Below are positions 19,939 through 33,372 of a DNA stretch of 36,760 nucleotides, in pieces; the stretch's first letter is position 1, and each line of letters opens with the position of its first letter. Source of the stretch: Myxococcota bacterium (GTDB lineage Bacteria > Myxococcota_A > UBA9160 > UBA4427); assembly GCA_029941885.1 (NCBI GenBank), contig JAPYTP010000040.1:1-36760 (forward strand). The letters run 5' to 3'. The notes beneath the pieces are model-generated. The model was not told the origin of the DNA. It ran no database searches and saw only the letters and a list, made by a program, of their open reading frames with translations. Made by a program: the position numbers and the translations under genes.

Positions 19939-20676
19939 TCGAGCGCCCGCCTGGCCTCGGGGTTTCGTATCAACTCGGCGGCGGACGATGCCGCGGGTTT
20001 CGCCATCTCCGAACGATTTCGCGCGGACATCGCGAGCCTCTCTCGAGCGCAACTGAACACCCAGGACGGAATTTCGCTTGCCCAGACCGCTCAGGGTGGA
20101 CTGAGCGAGATCTCGTCCCTGCTCTCGGATGCACGAGCCCTCGCGGTTCAATCCTCCTCCGGCGCACTCGGGGGCCAGACCCGCACACAGCTCAACACAC
20201 AATTCCAGGCGATCCTCAGCGATATCGACGCGATCGCCGCGAACACGAATTTCAGCTCTTTCAACCCCCTGGACGACGACACGCTTCAGGTGGTTCTCGC
20301 CGTGGGGATCACCGCGGGCGACACGATCACCGTGTCTGGAGTCGACGCCTCCACCTCTGGCATCGGTGTCGATAGCCTCGACATCGCGACCTCGGGCACC
20401 GCCGCGACCTCGATCAGCACGATCGACACCGCGATCTCCAACGCATCCGCGCTGGCCGCCCAATTTGGCATGGCCGAGAACCGGCTCGAATCGAGATCCC
20501 GGCTATTCGGGGGGCAGATCGAGGCGACCTCTGCCGCCGACTCCCGGATCCGCGACACGGATTACGCGCTCGAGAGCGCCCTGCTCGCCCGCAATCAGAT
20601 CCTCCAGGAGGCGGCGGTCACGGTGATCGGACAGGCCAACGCCAATATGAGCATCGTGCTGCGTCTACTCGAATAG
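19939..20676 (+). pseudogene. Flagellin remnant lacking its start and first residues
   Basis: About 245 codons encode a clear flagellin. The N-terminal D0/D1 segment reads SSARLASGFRINSAADDAAG, then FAISERFRADIASLSRA and LNTQDGISLAQTAQGGLSEI. A short variable centre follows (about residues 100-150). The C-terminal D1/D0 part has NRLESRSRLFGGQ, SRIRDTDYALESALLARNQI and [14 protein letters not shown]. Normal flagellins have about 30 more residues before this point. Here the frame is open upstream into the carboxylase gene, but no ATG, GTG or TTG occurs in frame before an internal GTG at 20290. A GTG at 19928 with a good AAGGGGAG site is in another frame and soon stops. The 5' end was therefore probably lost by deletion at the tandem repeat. 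Short central region and intact C-terminus suggest fairly recent loss. Confidence 0.75.
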
Positions 20677-20986
20677 CGGGCCGGCGCACCGACAGGCGCA
20701 AAAGCGCCGGAGACAACGACTTTTCGGGGACTCCGTGTGTGGCCGGAAGCGCCGACACGCCGTAGAATCCCGCTCGTTCCTGACCGTCCGCGCTGCTCCG
20801 ACCCGGTGCTGCGCTCGGCAGCCGCCGTCTCAGCCTGACCCGCTCCCCATTCGCGGGCGAATCCTCCCAGGCACGACCGGCGTTTCGGCCGAGATCGCAT
20901 TTGATCCGGATCCCCCCACTCCCTCACGGGAGGCCCCACTCGGGCACGCGGCACAACACGATGGCTTAGGCCGTCCCGAGGCCCCG
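20677..20986. other. Intergenic region upstream of purL
   Basis: A 310-base stretch between the flagellin remnant and purL. It holds a terminator-like hairpin (20695-20708) and otherwise no gene, promoter or riboswitch that I can recognise. The purL frame remains open across it back to 20735, but the sequence is arginine/proline-rich and unlike PurL N-termini, so it is not counted as coding. Confidence 0.6.
20695..20708 (+). terminator. Hairpin after the flagellin remnant
   Basis: GGCGC and GCGCC pair around an AAAA loop 18 bases after the flagellin stop. A TTTT follows only 20 bases later, so it is a weak terminator candidate. Confidence 0.4.
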
Positions 20987-26354
<5,368 letters not shown>

Positions 26355-26515
26355 ATCCGGTCGGGCGTCCCGTCTTTACCACCCGTTCGTCCCGCGTTTC
26401 TGGAGGCGCTGATCCGACAGCTGGCAGAGTCGAAGGTTTCGAGGCCGTCGTCCCATGGCAGGGAAATTAGTGTGCTCTAAGTGCGTTGAATCGCACCGGA
26501 GTCCAATTCCAGGGG

Positions 26516-26546
26516 TAGAGAGATACGGAACGTATCGTTATGATAC
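26516..26546 (+). promoter_or_regulatory. Promoter of the ipd operon with overlapping three-half-site operator
   Basis: A sigma-70-like pair is visible: TAGAGA (26516-26521, 4 of 6) and TATGAT (26539-26544, 5 of 6), spaced by exactly 17 bases. Over it lie three half-sites in alternating orientation: GATAC (26522), GTATC (26532) and GATAC (26542), each separated by 5 bases, a 10-bp period. The left pair extends to GATACG-GAA-CGTATC. A repressor bound here would block the spacer and the -10. Such dyads are typical of TetR-family operators; in actinobacteria the equivalent operon is controlled by the TetR protein KstR2, whose known motif is different. The link to a TetR protein is inference. Confidence 0.7.
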
Positions 26547-26550
26547 TCCC

Positions 26551-26572
26551 CGGTTCGGCCAGGCCCGAACCG
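26551..26572 (+). promoter_or_regulatory. Perfect 8-bp hairpin at the predicted 5' end of the ipd transcript
   Basis: CGGTTCGG and CCGAACCG pair around the loop CCAGGC. Transcription from the TATGAT hexamer would start at about 26550-26552, so this stem would form the very 5' end of the mRNA, which commonly protects transcripts from 5' decay. Confidence 0.5.
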
Positions 26573-26782
26573 CGCGATCCGGGGCCCCACCGCACTCCTT
26601 TGGGAGAGCCTGAGCTACCCGCGGGATCCCGAACCGAAACGAGCGCTTTTCCACGAGTCCGACCCGAGCTGGGCTGGCCGAAAAGACGCAAACTTGGCGG
26701 ACGACCACTCAGTCGGCCCGCGTCTCGCCCGTCACGGTGAAGCGCGCGCCTGCGGCGACCGACTCTTGGGAATGGAGCAGAA

Positions 26783-27631
26783 ATGGACAAGCGGACGACG
26801 GAGCGCGAGGCGGTCTCTGAGCTCCGTAGCGGAATGACGATCGGAATCGGGGGCTGGGGCTCGCGCCGCAAACCCATGTCGATCGTCCGTGAAATCCTGC
26901 GATCGAGCGTCAAGGACCTCACCGTCGTGACCTACGGTGGGCCCGAAGTCGGTCTCCTCTGTAATGCCGGCAAGATCAAGAAGCTCGTCTACGGCTTCGT
27001 CTCGCTCGATTCGATCGCTCTCGAACCGCATTTTCGAAAGGCCCGACAGGCCGGAGCCATTGCCGCAGCCGAGCTCGACGAGGGCATGCTCCAATGGGGA
27101 CTCCTCGCGGCGTCGCACAGGCTGCCCTTCCTCCCGACTCGCTCCGGCCTCGGCTCGGACGTGCTCGACATCAACCCCGACATCAAGCTCGTGAAGTCGC
27201 CCTACGAGGACGCGGAAGAGCTGGTCGCGATGCCGGCGCTCGATCTCGACATCGCGTTCATCCACATGAACCGCGGCGACGAACGGGGCAACGGCCAATA
27301 TCTCGGTCCCGACCCGTACTTCGACGATATGTATTGCCGCGCAGCGAAGCGCCGCTTCATGACGGTCGAAAAGATCATGTCGACCGCGGAGATGGCGAAC
27401 GAAGGCCCGCTCCAGTCTCGAATCATCAATCGCACGATGGTCGACGGCGTAATCGAAGCGCCGAACGGTGCGCACTTCACCGAATGCCCGCCGGATTACG
27501 GCCGCGACGAGGTCTTCCAGAAGGAATACGCCGCGACCGCCAAGGACGAGGACGCCTGGCTCGAATTCAAGAAGACCTACCTCGATCTCGAAAGCGAGGC
27601 CGAATACCAGGAGGCGGTGGCGAAGCGATGA
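26783..27631 (+). CDS. ipdA: Steroid-ring hydrolase alpha subunit (COCHEA-CoA hydrolase)
   Basis: A 282-residue class I CoA-transferase-fold protein. With IpdB it opens the last steroid ring by hydrolysing a C-C bond in the COCHEA-CoA intermediate. Near-diagnostic segments are MTIGIGGWGSRRKPMS, LTVVTYGGPEVGLLC, YGFVSLDS, LDEGMLQWGL with Glu100, LPFLPTRSGLGSDV, DPYFDDMYCRAA and APNGAHFTECPPDYGRDE; all have close counterparts in actinobacterial IpdA as I know it. Glu100 occupies the position of the active-site Glu of that family. GGAG lies before the ATG. Its stop overlaps the ipdB start (ATGA), so the subunits are translationally coupled. It is the first gene of the catabolic run, directly behind the GATAC operator. 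The assignment is confident by sequence; activity is inferred. Confidence 0.92.
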   Translation: MDKRTTEREAVSELRSGMTIGIGGWGSRRKPMSIVREILRSSVKDLTVVTYGGPEVGLLCNAGKIKKLVYGFVSLDSIALEPHFRKARQAGAIAAAELDEGMLQWGLLAASHRLPFLPTRSGLGSDVLDINPDIKLVKSPYEDAEELVAMPALDLDIAFIHMNRGDERGNGQYLGPDPYFDDMYCRAAKRRFMTVEKIMSTAEMANEGPLQSRIINRTMVDGVIEAPNGAHFTECPPDYGRDEVFQKEYAATAKDEDAWLEFKKTYLDLESEAEYQEAVAKR

Positions 27632-28395
27632 CGGAAACAACACGCGGAGAAATCTGTGCGACCGCCTGTGCGGACGCATTCCGGGACAACGGAGAGATCC
27701 TGGCGAGCTGTTTTGGGACCGCGCCCGCGATCGGCGCGCGACTCGCCAAGGCGACCTTCGAACCCGATCTGCTCATGACCGACGGAGTGTGTACGGTCGT
27801 CGATGTGCCGAATCCGGTCTCGGGTCCGGCCCACGAGCCGGTCGTCGAGGCGTGGCTCCCCTTTCGGGCGATCTTCGACCATCTGTGGAACGGCAATCGC
27901 CACGTGATCATGGCGGCCAGCCAGATCGACCGCTTCGGCAACCACAATTTCGCCTGCATCGGCGAACACGCCAAGCCGAAGGCACAACTGCTCGGCATGC
28001 GCGGGGCACCGGGAAACACGATTTCGCACATCACGAGCTATTGGGTGCCCAATCAGAGCACCAAGGTATTCGTGCCGAAGGTCGACGTCGTCTCCGGCGT
28101 CGGTCACGACCGCGCCGCGAAACTCAATCCGGCCTCGACCCGGGCCCACGACGTCCGACTCGTGATCTCGAACCTGGCCGTCTACGATTTCGAAACGCCC
28201 GACAAGAGTATGCGTCTCAAGTCGGTTCACCCCGGCGTCAGCGTGGATCAGGTCGCCGAGAACACCGGGTTCGAACTCGTGATCGAGAGCAAGACCCCGG
28301 AAACCCGTCTTCCGACCGCCGACGAACTCGCACTCATTCGTGACACGATCGATCCGAAAGGATTTCTCGGTCGAGAAGTCGCCAACCCGGAATAG
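27628..28395 (+). CDS. ipdB: Steroid-ring hydrolase beta subunit (COCHEA-CoA hydrolase)
   Basis: A 255-residue second subunit. It shows ICATACADAFRDNGEI, IGARLAKATFEPDLLMTDG, VEAWLPFRAIFDHLWNGNRH, MAASQIDRFGNHNFACIG, MRGAPGNTISHITSYWVPNQ and RLPTADELALIRDTIDPKG, each with a clear counterpart in actinobacterial IpdB. The heterodimer or heterotetramer with IpdA works in the cytoplasm on a CoA thioester. GGAGG is located 13 bases upstream within ipdA. A strong hairpin (28407-28425) begins eleven bases after its stop and may tune expression of the following genes. Confidence 0.92.
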   Translation: MTETTRGEICATACADAFRDNGEILASCFGTAPAIGARLAKATFEPDLLMTDGVCTVVDVPNPVSGPAHEPVVEAWLPFRAIFDHLWNGNRHVIMAASQIDRFGNHNFACIGEHAKPKAQLLGMRGAPGNTISHITSYWVPNQSTKVFVPKVDVVSGVGHDRAAKLNPASTRAHDVRLVISNLAVYDFETPDKSMRLKSVHPGVSVDQVAENTGFELVIESKTPETRLPTADELALIRDTIDPKGFLGREVANPE

Positions 28396-28406
28396 CAACC
28401 GGCGAA

Positions 28407-28425
28407 CGCTTCGCCGTGCGAAGCG
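28407..28425 (+). other. Hairpin after ipdB
   Basis: CGCTTCGC and GCGAAGCG are a perfect 8-bp inverted repeat with a CGT loop, eleven bases after the ipdB stop and 67 before ipdC. There is no T-run. It is more likely an mRNA-stability or processing element than a full terminator, because the following genes belong to the same pathway. Confidence 0.55.
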
Positions 28426-28491
28426 ACATCGTCCGTCTCTCATCATGCCTCTCTCCTTGCCCCTCCTTATGCCTCTCAGGAGCCCCCTCGC

Positions 28492-29547
28492 TTGCCCAAT
28501 CCCCTCAAGACGCGCGTGACCGAGATGCTCGGCTGCGACTATCCGATCCTCCAGACGGGGATGGGGTGGGTCGCCACACCGGAGTTGGTCGCGGGTGCGT
28601 GCAATGCGGGCGCTTTCGGTTTTCTCGCGGCGGCCACGATTCCGCCCGAGCAGGTCGAGGCGGTGATTCTGAACGTCCGGAAGCTGACCGATCGACCGTT
28701 CGGCGTGAATTTCCTGATGGACGCACCCGGCGCCGATCTGATCTCCGACGCGATCATTCGCCAGGGCGTACGAGCAGCGGGTTACAACCGCGCCCCCAAC
28801 GCGGAACTGATCCAGAAATTGAAGGACGGCGGTGTCGTCTGCGTCCCGACCTGCGGTGCGGTGAAACACGCCCCGAAAGCGGAGAAGCTCGGGGCTGACA
28901 TCATCATCGTGCAAGGAGGTGAAGGCGGCGGCCACACGGGCTCGACGCCGACCTCGCTGCTCGCTCCCGCCGCTGCCGATGCGGTCAGCGTCCCCGTCGT
29001 CGCCGCCGGCGGCTTTCGCGATGGACGCGGCCTCGTCGCCGCCCTCGCGTTCGGTGCCGAAGGAGTCGCGATGGGAACGCGATTCCTGATGACTGCGGAG
29101 AGCCCGGTCCCGGACATCACTCTCGAGCGCTACCTCGAGGCGGAGATGACGGACATCGTCCTCAGCACGGCCCTCGACGGCCTGCCTCAGCGAATGGTTG
29201 CAAACGAGTTGCTCCGCAGGCTCGAAAGCGCCGGGCCCGTACGGAAGCTCCTGATGGCTTTCCAGAATGCCCTCGCGCTTCGACGCGAAACGGGAGCCTC
29301 GATCCCCGACCTGCTCCGAAGCGGACTGGCCATGCGTCGCAACCAGAAACTAACGAACGCCCAGATGATCATGGCGGCGAACGCGCCAATCCTGGCCCGC
29401 ATCGGGGTCGCGGACGGTGATCCGGTCCGGGGCTACCTCGCGAGCGGCACCGTGGCGGGCCTGATCGATGACCGACCGACCTGCGAAGCACTCATCAAAC
29501 GAATCATCGAAGAAGCCGAGCAGACGCTTTCGCGGCTCTGCCGCTAA
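28492..29547 (+). CDS. ipdC: Flavin-dependent enoyl-CoA reductase/oxidoreductase of steroid ring degradation
   Basis: A 351-residue TIM-barrel flavoprotein of the nitronate monooxygenase/2-nitropropane dioxygenase family. IpdC is known to act between EchA20 and IpdAB steps in the last-ring pathway of actinobacteria. Family motifs are YPILQTGMGWVATPELVAG, GAFGFLAAAT, PFGVNFLMDAPG, VQGGEGGGHTGS with the FMN-phosphate loop, VVAAGGFRDGRGLVAALAFG and GTRFLMTAESPV. The start is TTG at 28492, supported by AGGAG nine bases before it; no in-frame ATG precedes the conserved sequence, and one at 28528 would truncate it. The pyrimidine-rich leader contains ATGCCTCTC twice. The gene order ipdA-ipdB-ipdC is the same as in Mycobacterium and Rhodococcus. 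Confidence 0.88.
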   Translation: MPNPLKTRVTEMLGCDYPILQTGMGWVATPELVAGACNAGAFGFLAAATIPPEQVEAVILNVRKLTDRPFGVNFLMDAPGADLISDAIIRQGVRAAGYNRAPNAELIQKLKDGGVVCVPTCGAVKHAPKAEKLGADIIIVQGGEGGGHTGSTPTSLLAPAAADAVSVPVVAAGGFRDGRGLVAALAFGAEGVAMGTRFLMTAESPVPDITLERYLEAEMTDIVLSTALDGLPQRMVANELLRRLESAGPVRKLLMAFQNALALRRETGASIPDLLRSGLAMRRNQKLTNAQMIMAANAPILARIGVADGDPVRGYLASGTVAGLIDDRPTCEALIKRIIEEAEQTLSRLCR

Positions 29548-29643
29548 GTCGATTCCGATGCGGACCCGAACGGGCCGGCGAAATCGAACAAACACTCGGA
29601 TCAACAAGGGTCGCATGACAAGGCGACCGGGAGAGAATCGATC

Positions 29644-30390
29644 ATGGCAATCGATGTCGAAATCCAGGACGGCGTGGGCGAGCTGATCATCAACTCGCCG
29701 CCGGTGAACGCGCTGGACAACGCGGGCTGGCGTGAATTTGCGGACAAGATGACCGCGCTGGGACGGAACCCCGAAGTCAATTGCGTCGTGATCCGGTCGG
29801 AGGGTCGAGGCTTCCAGGCCGGCGTCGACATCAAGGAACTCGCCGAAAATGGCGACCTGATCGTCGAGCTGAACCGTGGGTGTTACGACAGCTTCGGTGC
29901 CGTCTACGACTGCCCCGTTCCGACCATCGCAGCCGTCCACGGCTTCTGCATCGGCGGCGGGATCGGAATCTCCGGCGCCGCCGATTTCGTCATCGCCTCC
30001 GAGGACGCCACCTTTCAGCTTCCCGAGATCGATCGCGGCGCACTCGGCGCGATGACCCATCTCATGCGACTCGTCGGCGTCCAGAAGGCGCGCCGGATGC
30101 TCTACACCTGTGAAGCCATCGATGCGGAGGAGCTCTATCGCGTGGGGGGTTGCGAGCGCGTCGTCCCGCGTGAAAAATTGCGCGATGAGGTCATGGAGGT
30201 CGCGAGATCGATCGCGGCGAAGAGTCCGACTGCCCTGCGACTCGGGAAGGCCTCGGCGAACGGGATCGAGGTCCTCGACGTCAAGAAGAGTTACCGCTTC
30301 GAGCAGGGTTTCACGCTCGAGCTCTATACGACGCCCGACTCCCAGGAAGCCCGAAACGCCTTCGTCGAGAAGCGCGACGCGAGCTTCTAG
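29644..30390 (+). CDS. echA20: Enoyl-CoA hydratase/isomerase family ring hydrolase
   Basis: A 248-residue crotonase-fold protein. EchA20 in actinobacteria hydrolytically opens the D ring of the HIEC-CoA intermediate. The sequence has SPPVNALDNAGW, VVIRSEGRGFQAGVDIKEL (the oxyanion hole), LNRGCYDSFGAVYDCPVPTI, VHGFCIGGGIGISGAADFV and SEDATFQLPEIDRGALGAMTH, followed by KKSYRFEQGFTLELY; these are characteristic of EchA20 rather than ordinary fatty-acid hydratases. The two Glu of classical hydratases are not both present, in keeping with a hydrolase. GGGAGAG precedes the ATG. The neighbours ipdABC and fadA6 support the name. The specific substrate is inferred from family and context. Confidence 0.87.
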   Translation: MAIDVEIQDGVGELIINSPPVNALDNAGWREFADKMTALGRNPEVNCVVIRSEGRGFQAGVDIKELAENGDLIVELNRGCYDSFGAVYDCPVPTIAAVHGFCIGGGIGISGAADFVIASEDATFQLPEIDRGALGAMTHLMRLVGVQKARRMLYTCEAIDAEELYRVGGCERVVPREKLRDEVMEVARSIAAKSPTALRLGKASANGIEVLDVKKSYRFEQGFTLELYTTPDSQEARNAFVEKRDASF

Positions 30391-30456
30391 CCGACACCAC
30401 AGCCGCGGCGACCGCCGCATCCCGGGGTCGCCCAACTCCTCGCGCAAGGAATCGAT

Positions 30457-31626
30457 ATGGACCTGAACTACACCCCCGAGCAGGAGGCCTTCCGAAAGGA
30501 AGCCCGAAGCTGGCTCGAAGCGAACGTCCCGAAAGAGAAGCTGCCCTCCTTCGATACGAAGGAGGGTTTCGAGGCCCACCGAGATTGGGAGAAGAAGCTC
30601 CACGCGGGGGGCTTCGCGATGGTCCCGTGGCCCGTCGAGTACGGGGGTCGAGGGGCGAATCTTCTCGAATGGTTGATTTTCGAAGAGGAGTATTACCGTG
30701 CCGGCGCGCCCGGTCGTGTGAACCAGAACGGGATCTTCCTGCTCGGCCCGACCATCATGGAAGTCGGCACACCGGAGCAGAAGGCGCGCTTCCTCCCCAA
30801 GATGGCCTCCTCCGAAGAAGTCTGGGCGCAGGGGTGGTCGGAGCCGAACGCCGGCTCGGACATGGCCAATATCCAGGCCACTGCCATCAAGGATGGGGAC
30901 GATTTCGTCATCAACGGACAGAAGACCTGGGCCAGCCGTGGTGCCTTCGCGCACTGGCTCTTCGGCATGTTCCGATCCGACCCCGACTCGAGTCGACACA
31001 AGGGTCTGACCTTCATCCTCATCCCCCTCGACACCCCGGGCATCACCGTCAGACCGATCGAGAAGCTGAATAACAAGAAGGCCTTCGCCGAGGTGTTCTT
31101 CGACGATGCCCGTGTGCCGATCGCCAACCAGCTCGGTGACGAGGGCAAGGGATGGGACGTGGCGATGGCGACCGCCGGCTTCGAGCGGGGTCTGATGCTC
31201 CGCAGCCCGGCCCGTTTCCAGGACACCGCTCGCAAGCTCGTCGAGTTGTACAAGCAGACCGTCGCGAGTGGCGCCTACGTCGCTCCCGAGCTCCGCAGCA
31301 CCGTCGCCCAATGCTGGATGGATGCGGAAGCCTATGCGCTGAATACCTATCAGACGGTTTCGCGGCTCCTCGCAGGGGGCAAGATCGGCGCCGAGTCGAG
31401 TCTCAACAAGATCTTCTGGTCCGAACTCGACACGAAGATGCACCAGACGGCCCTCAAGCTCCTCGGCTATCGCGCAGAACTCCTGCCGGGTTCGCCTGCG
31501 GCGGGCGACGTCGGGGAATGGCTCGACGGGTACATCTTCGCGCTTGCCGGCCCGATCTACGCGGGCACGAACGAGATCCAGCGCAACATCATCGCCGAGC
31601 GCATCCTCGGCATGCCGCGCAAGTAG
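30457..31626 (+). CDS. Acyl-CoA dehydrogenase, long subunit of a probable heteromeric pair
   Basis: A 389-residue flavoprotein that introduces a double bond into an acyl-CoA. The N-terminal helical domain starts with MDLNYTPEQEAFRKEARSWL. WAQGWSEPNAGSDMANIQAT and DDFVINGQKTWAS mark the middle beta domain with FAD contacts, and YAGTNEIQRNIIAERILGM ends the C-terminal helical domain. The usual C-terminal catalytic Glu (YEGT) is Ala here; a Glu in GFERGLMLRS sits near the alternative position used by isovaleryl-CoA dehydrogenase-like enzymes and may serve instead. It resembles the FadE proteins of steroid clusters (FadE30-33 group), but the exact number cannot be assigned. AAGGA is seven bases before the ATG. 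The second dehydrogenase follows after 17 bases, suggesting an alpha2beta2 enzyme. Confidence 0.9.
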   Translation: MDLNYTPEQEAFRKEARSWLEANVPKEKLPSFDTKEGFEAHRDWEKKLHAGGFAMVPWPVEYGGRGANLLEWLIFEEEYYRAGAPGRVNQNGIFLLGPTIMEVGTPEQKARFLPKMASSEEVWAQGWSEPNAGSDMANIQATAIKDGDDFVINGQKTWASRGAFAHWLFGMFRSDPDSSRHKGLTFILIPLDTPGITVRPIEKLNNKKAFAEVFFDDARVPIANQLGDEGKGWDVAMATAGFERGLMLRSPARFQDTARKLVELYKQTVASGAYVAPELRSTVAQCWMDAEAYALNTYQTVSRLLAGGKIGAESSLNKIFWSELDTKMHQTALKLLGYRAELLPGSPAAGDVGEWLDGYIFALAGPIYAGTNEIQRNIIAERILGMPRK

Positions 31627-31643
31627 GCGGAAGGGAGAGACCC

Positions 31644-32705
31644 ATGGAATTCAACTTCACCGAAGACCAGAGACTGCTCCAGGAAACCGTTCGCGACTTT
31701 CTGCAAGGAGAGTGCAGCGTCGAATTCGTGCGCGCTCAGTGGGAGAGCGAGACCGGCCGGTCGTCGGAATTCTGGACCAAATTTGCCGAGATCGGCGTGC
31801 CCGGTCTACTGGTCCCCGAAGAGCACGGTGGGCTCGGCATGAACGAGATCGACCTCGTGCTCGTGCTCGTCGAGATCGGCCGCGCAGCGCTCGCCGAACC
31901 CGTCGTCCCGACCGCTGCCGTCGCGGTTCCGCTCCTGCGCGAGTGTGGACGCGAGGGCCTCGCCGCGGACTGGCTCCCGAAGATCGCGGCCGGGAGCGCC
32001 ATCGTCGCCGTCGGCCAGCCCTCCTCGCCGCTGGTCCCGGAGGCGGAGATCGCAGACCTCCTGATCCTGCGATCGGGCGACGGCCTGTATGCGGTTCCGA
32101 AGGCCTCGGCAGGAATCACGCCCCAGAGATCGAATGATCCGTCCCAGAAGCTGTCGACTGTCGAATTCGACCCGCAGCCCGACCAGTTGATCGCGAGCGG
32201 CGGCGAGGCCGAGCGACTCGAAACGGCAGCACTCGACCGCGGCGCCCTCGCCTGCGCTGCCCAACAGCTCGGCACCTGCGAACAGCTGATCGCGCTGTCC
32301 GTCGGATATACGACGGAGAGGAAGCAATTTGGCGTTCCGATCGGCACGTTCCAAGCGGTCAAACACCAGATCGCGGACGTGAAGGTCATGCTCGAATACG
32401 CCCGAAGCCACGTCGAACGCGCAGCACACTCCGTTGCCCGCGGTGAGAGGACCCGCTCGATCGACGTTTCAATGGCCAAGATCAGCGCAGGCGAGGCCGC
32501 ACTGCAGGCCTCCGCCGCATCCCTGCAGGTTCACGGCGCCCTCGGCTACACCTGGGAGCAGGACCTGCACGTCTGGATGCGTCGCGCCTGGACGCTCGAT
32601 CTGGCCTGGGGTGAGACGGCGTGGCATCGGGAGCGCCTCGCGGGCGCCCTGTTCGAGGACCGGCTCCCCGCGGAGAGCTTCGGATTCACACCGCTTTCCG
32701 CGTAG
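31644..32705 (+). CDS. Acyl-CoA dehydrogenase, short subunit of a probable heteromeric pair
   Basis: A 353-residue, divergent acyl-CoA dehydrogenase. MEFNFTEDQRLLQETVRDFL opens it, IGVPGLLVPEEHGGLGMNE marks the helical domain, and ERKQFGVPIGTFQAVKHQIAD and VHGALGYTWEQDLHVWMRRA are the conserved C-terminal blocks. The middle domain is reduced: there is no W-S-EPNAGSD-type FAD motif, and the TNEIQR end is absent. Steroid-type alpha2beta2 dehydrogenases consist of one complete and one such shortened chain encoded side by side, each active site being shared. The frame is open far upstream, but the ATG at 31644 has a GGAAGGGAGAG site and starts the conserved domain. Confidence 0.88.
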   Translation: MEFNFTEDQRLLQETVRDFLQGECSVEFVRAQWESETGRSSEFWTKFAEIGVPGLLVPEEHGGLGMNEIDLVLVLVEIGRAALAEPVVPTAAVAVPLLRECGREGLAADWLPKIAAGSAIVAVGQPSSPLVPEAEIADLLILRSGDGLYAVPKASAGITPQRSNDPSQKLSTVEFDPQPDQLIASGGEAERLETAALDRGALACAAQQLGTCEQLIALSVGYTTERKQFGVPIGTFQAVKHQIADVKVMLEYARSHVERAAHSVARGERTRSIDVSMAKISAGEAALQASAASLQVHGALGYTWEQDLHVWMRRAWTLDLAWGETAWHRERLAGALFEDRLPAESFGFTPLSA

Positions 32706-32829
32706 GACGCACGAGGAAACGCCCGCGAGCAGGGTATTCTGGAGAACGCCGCCTCTCCCGAGCGACAGCCCGCTCCGAGACGAACACCGAGAGAACGAGA
32801 GAACGAATCTTGCCAAGGAGTGATTCTAG

Positions 32830-33270
32830 ATGAGCACCGCAAAGAACCGGGTCCCCGCGATCGAGGGCTGGCTCACGATGGACGAGGACAACCCCCAGCT
32901 CCTCGGATACAAGGACGAGTCGAGCGGAACGTTTTTCTTCCCGAAGGACGTGGCCATCAGCCATGCACCGGGCCATGCCGACGTCGAGCTCAAGGAGGTT
33001 GCTCTCTCGAATCGCGGCAAGCTCTGGTCGTACACCACGAACCACTACCCGCCACCGGACCCGTACATTTCGAAGGAACCCTTCGAGCCCTATACGGTGG
33101 CGGCGGTCGAGTTGACCGAAGAGCGCATGGTCGTCCTCGGCCAGCTCGCAGACGGGGTCGATCCAGAATCGATCGAGGTCGGGCAGGAGATGCAGCTGGT
33201 TCTCGCAACGCTCTACGAGGACGACGAGAACGAGTACATCGTCTGGAAGTGGAAGCCCGTAGCGAATTAG
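32830..33270 (+). CDS. DUF35-type OB-fold protein without zinc-ribbon cysteines
   Basis: A 146-residue protein of the OB-fold/DUF35 group, which associates with thiolase-like partners; in steroid side-chain degradation DUF35 domains pair with Ltp-type thiolases or aldolases. Seen are FFPKDVAIS at the position of the ribbon, LWSYTTNHYPPPDPYI and PYTVAAVELTEERMVVLGQL, the characteristic OB strands, and the end YIVWKWKP. Usual family members carry four Cys (CxxC ... CxxC) in the N-terminal ribbon; this protein has no Cys at all. AAGGAG is nine bases before the ATG. A GC-rich hairpin and then the thiolase-like gene follow, the normal partner arrangement. Confidence 0.82.
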   Translation: MSTAKNRVPAIEGWLTMDEDNPQLLGYKDESSGTFFFPKDVAISHAPGHADVELKEVALSNRGKLWSYTTNHYPPPDPYISKEPFEPYTVAAVELTEERMVVLGQLADGVDPESIEVGQEMQLVLATLYEDDENEYIVWKWKPVAN

Positions 33271-33273
33271 TCA

Positions 33274-33292
33274 GTGCGCGCGAAGCGCGCAC
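33274..33292 (+). other. GC-rich hairpin between the DUF35 and thiolase-like genes
   Basis: GTGCGCGC and GCGCGCAC are a perfect 8-bp inverted repeat with a GAA loop, three bases after the stop codon. No T-run follows. Both genes probably belong to one operon, so it may adjust relative expression or protect the upstream mRNA. Confidence 0.55.
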
Positions 33293-33372
33293 CAGAAAGA
33301 TCCACCCGAACGGGGTGCAGTCATAGTGCGGTCGCAAATCGACGTCGGCCGGTACGGTCCAAGGAGAACAAG

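Larger units (their letters stand above)
26355..26782. other. Intergenic region between purB and the steroid operon
   Basis: A 428-base gap. It contains the promoter and operator listed separately (26516-26546), a hairpin near the predicted transcript start (26551-26572), and then about 200 bases of untranslated leader. Short open frames on both strands here are arginine/proline-rich with no family resemblance. No regulator gene is present. Confidence 0.7.

Noticed and set aside
26467..26922. Minus-strand open frame over the ipd promoter
   Set aside because: Low-complexity Arg/Pro/Ser sequence, overlaps the ipdA start and the operator; no ribosome site.
29350..31443. Long minus-strand open frame opposite ipdC, echA20 and the first dehydrogenase
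   Set aside because: Antisense shadow; the plus-strand frames carry the conserved motifs.
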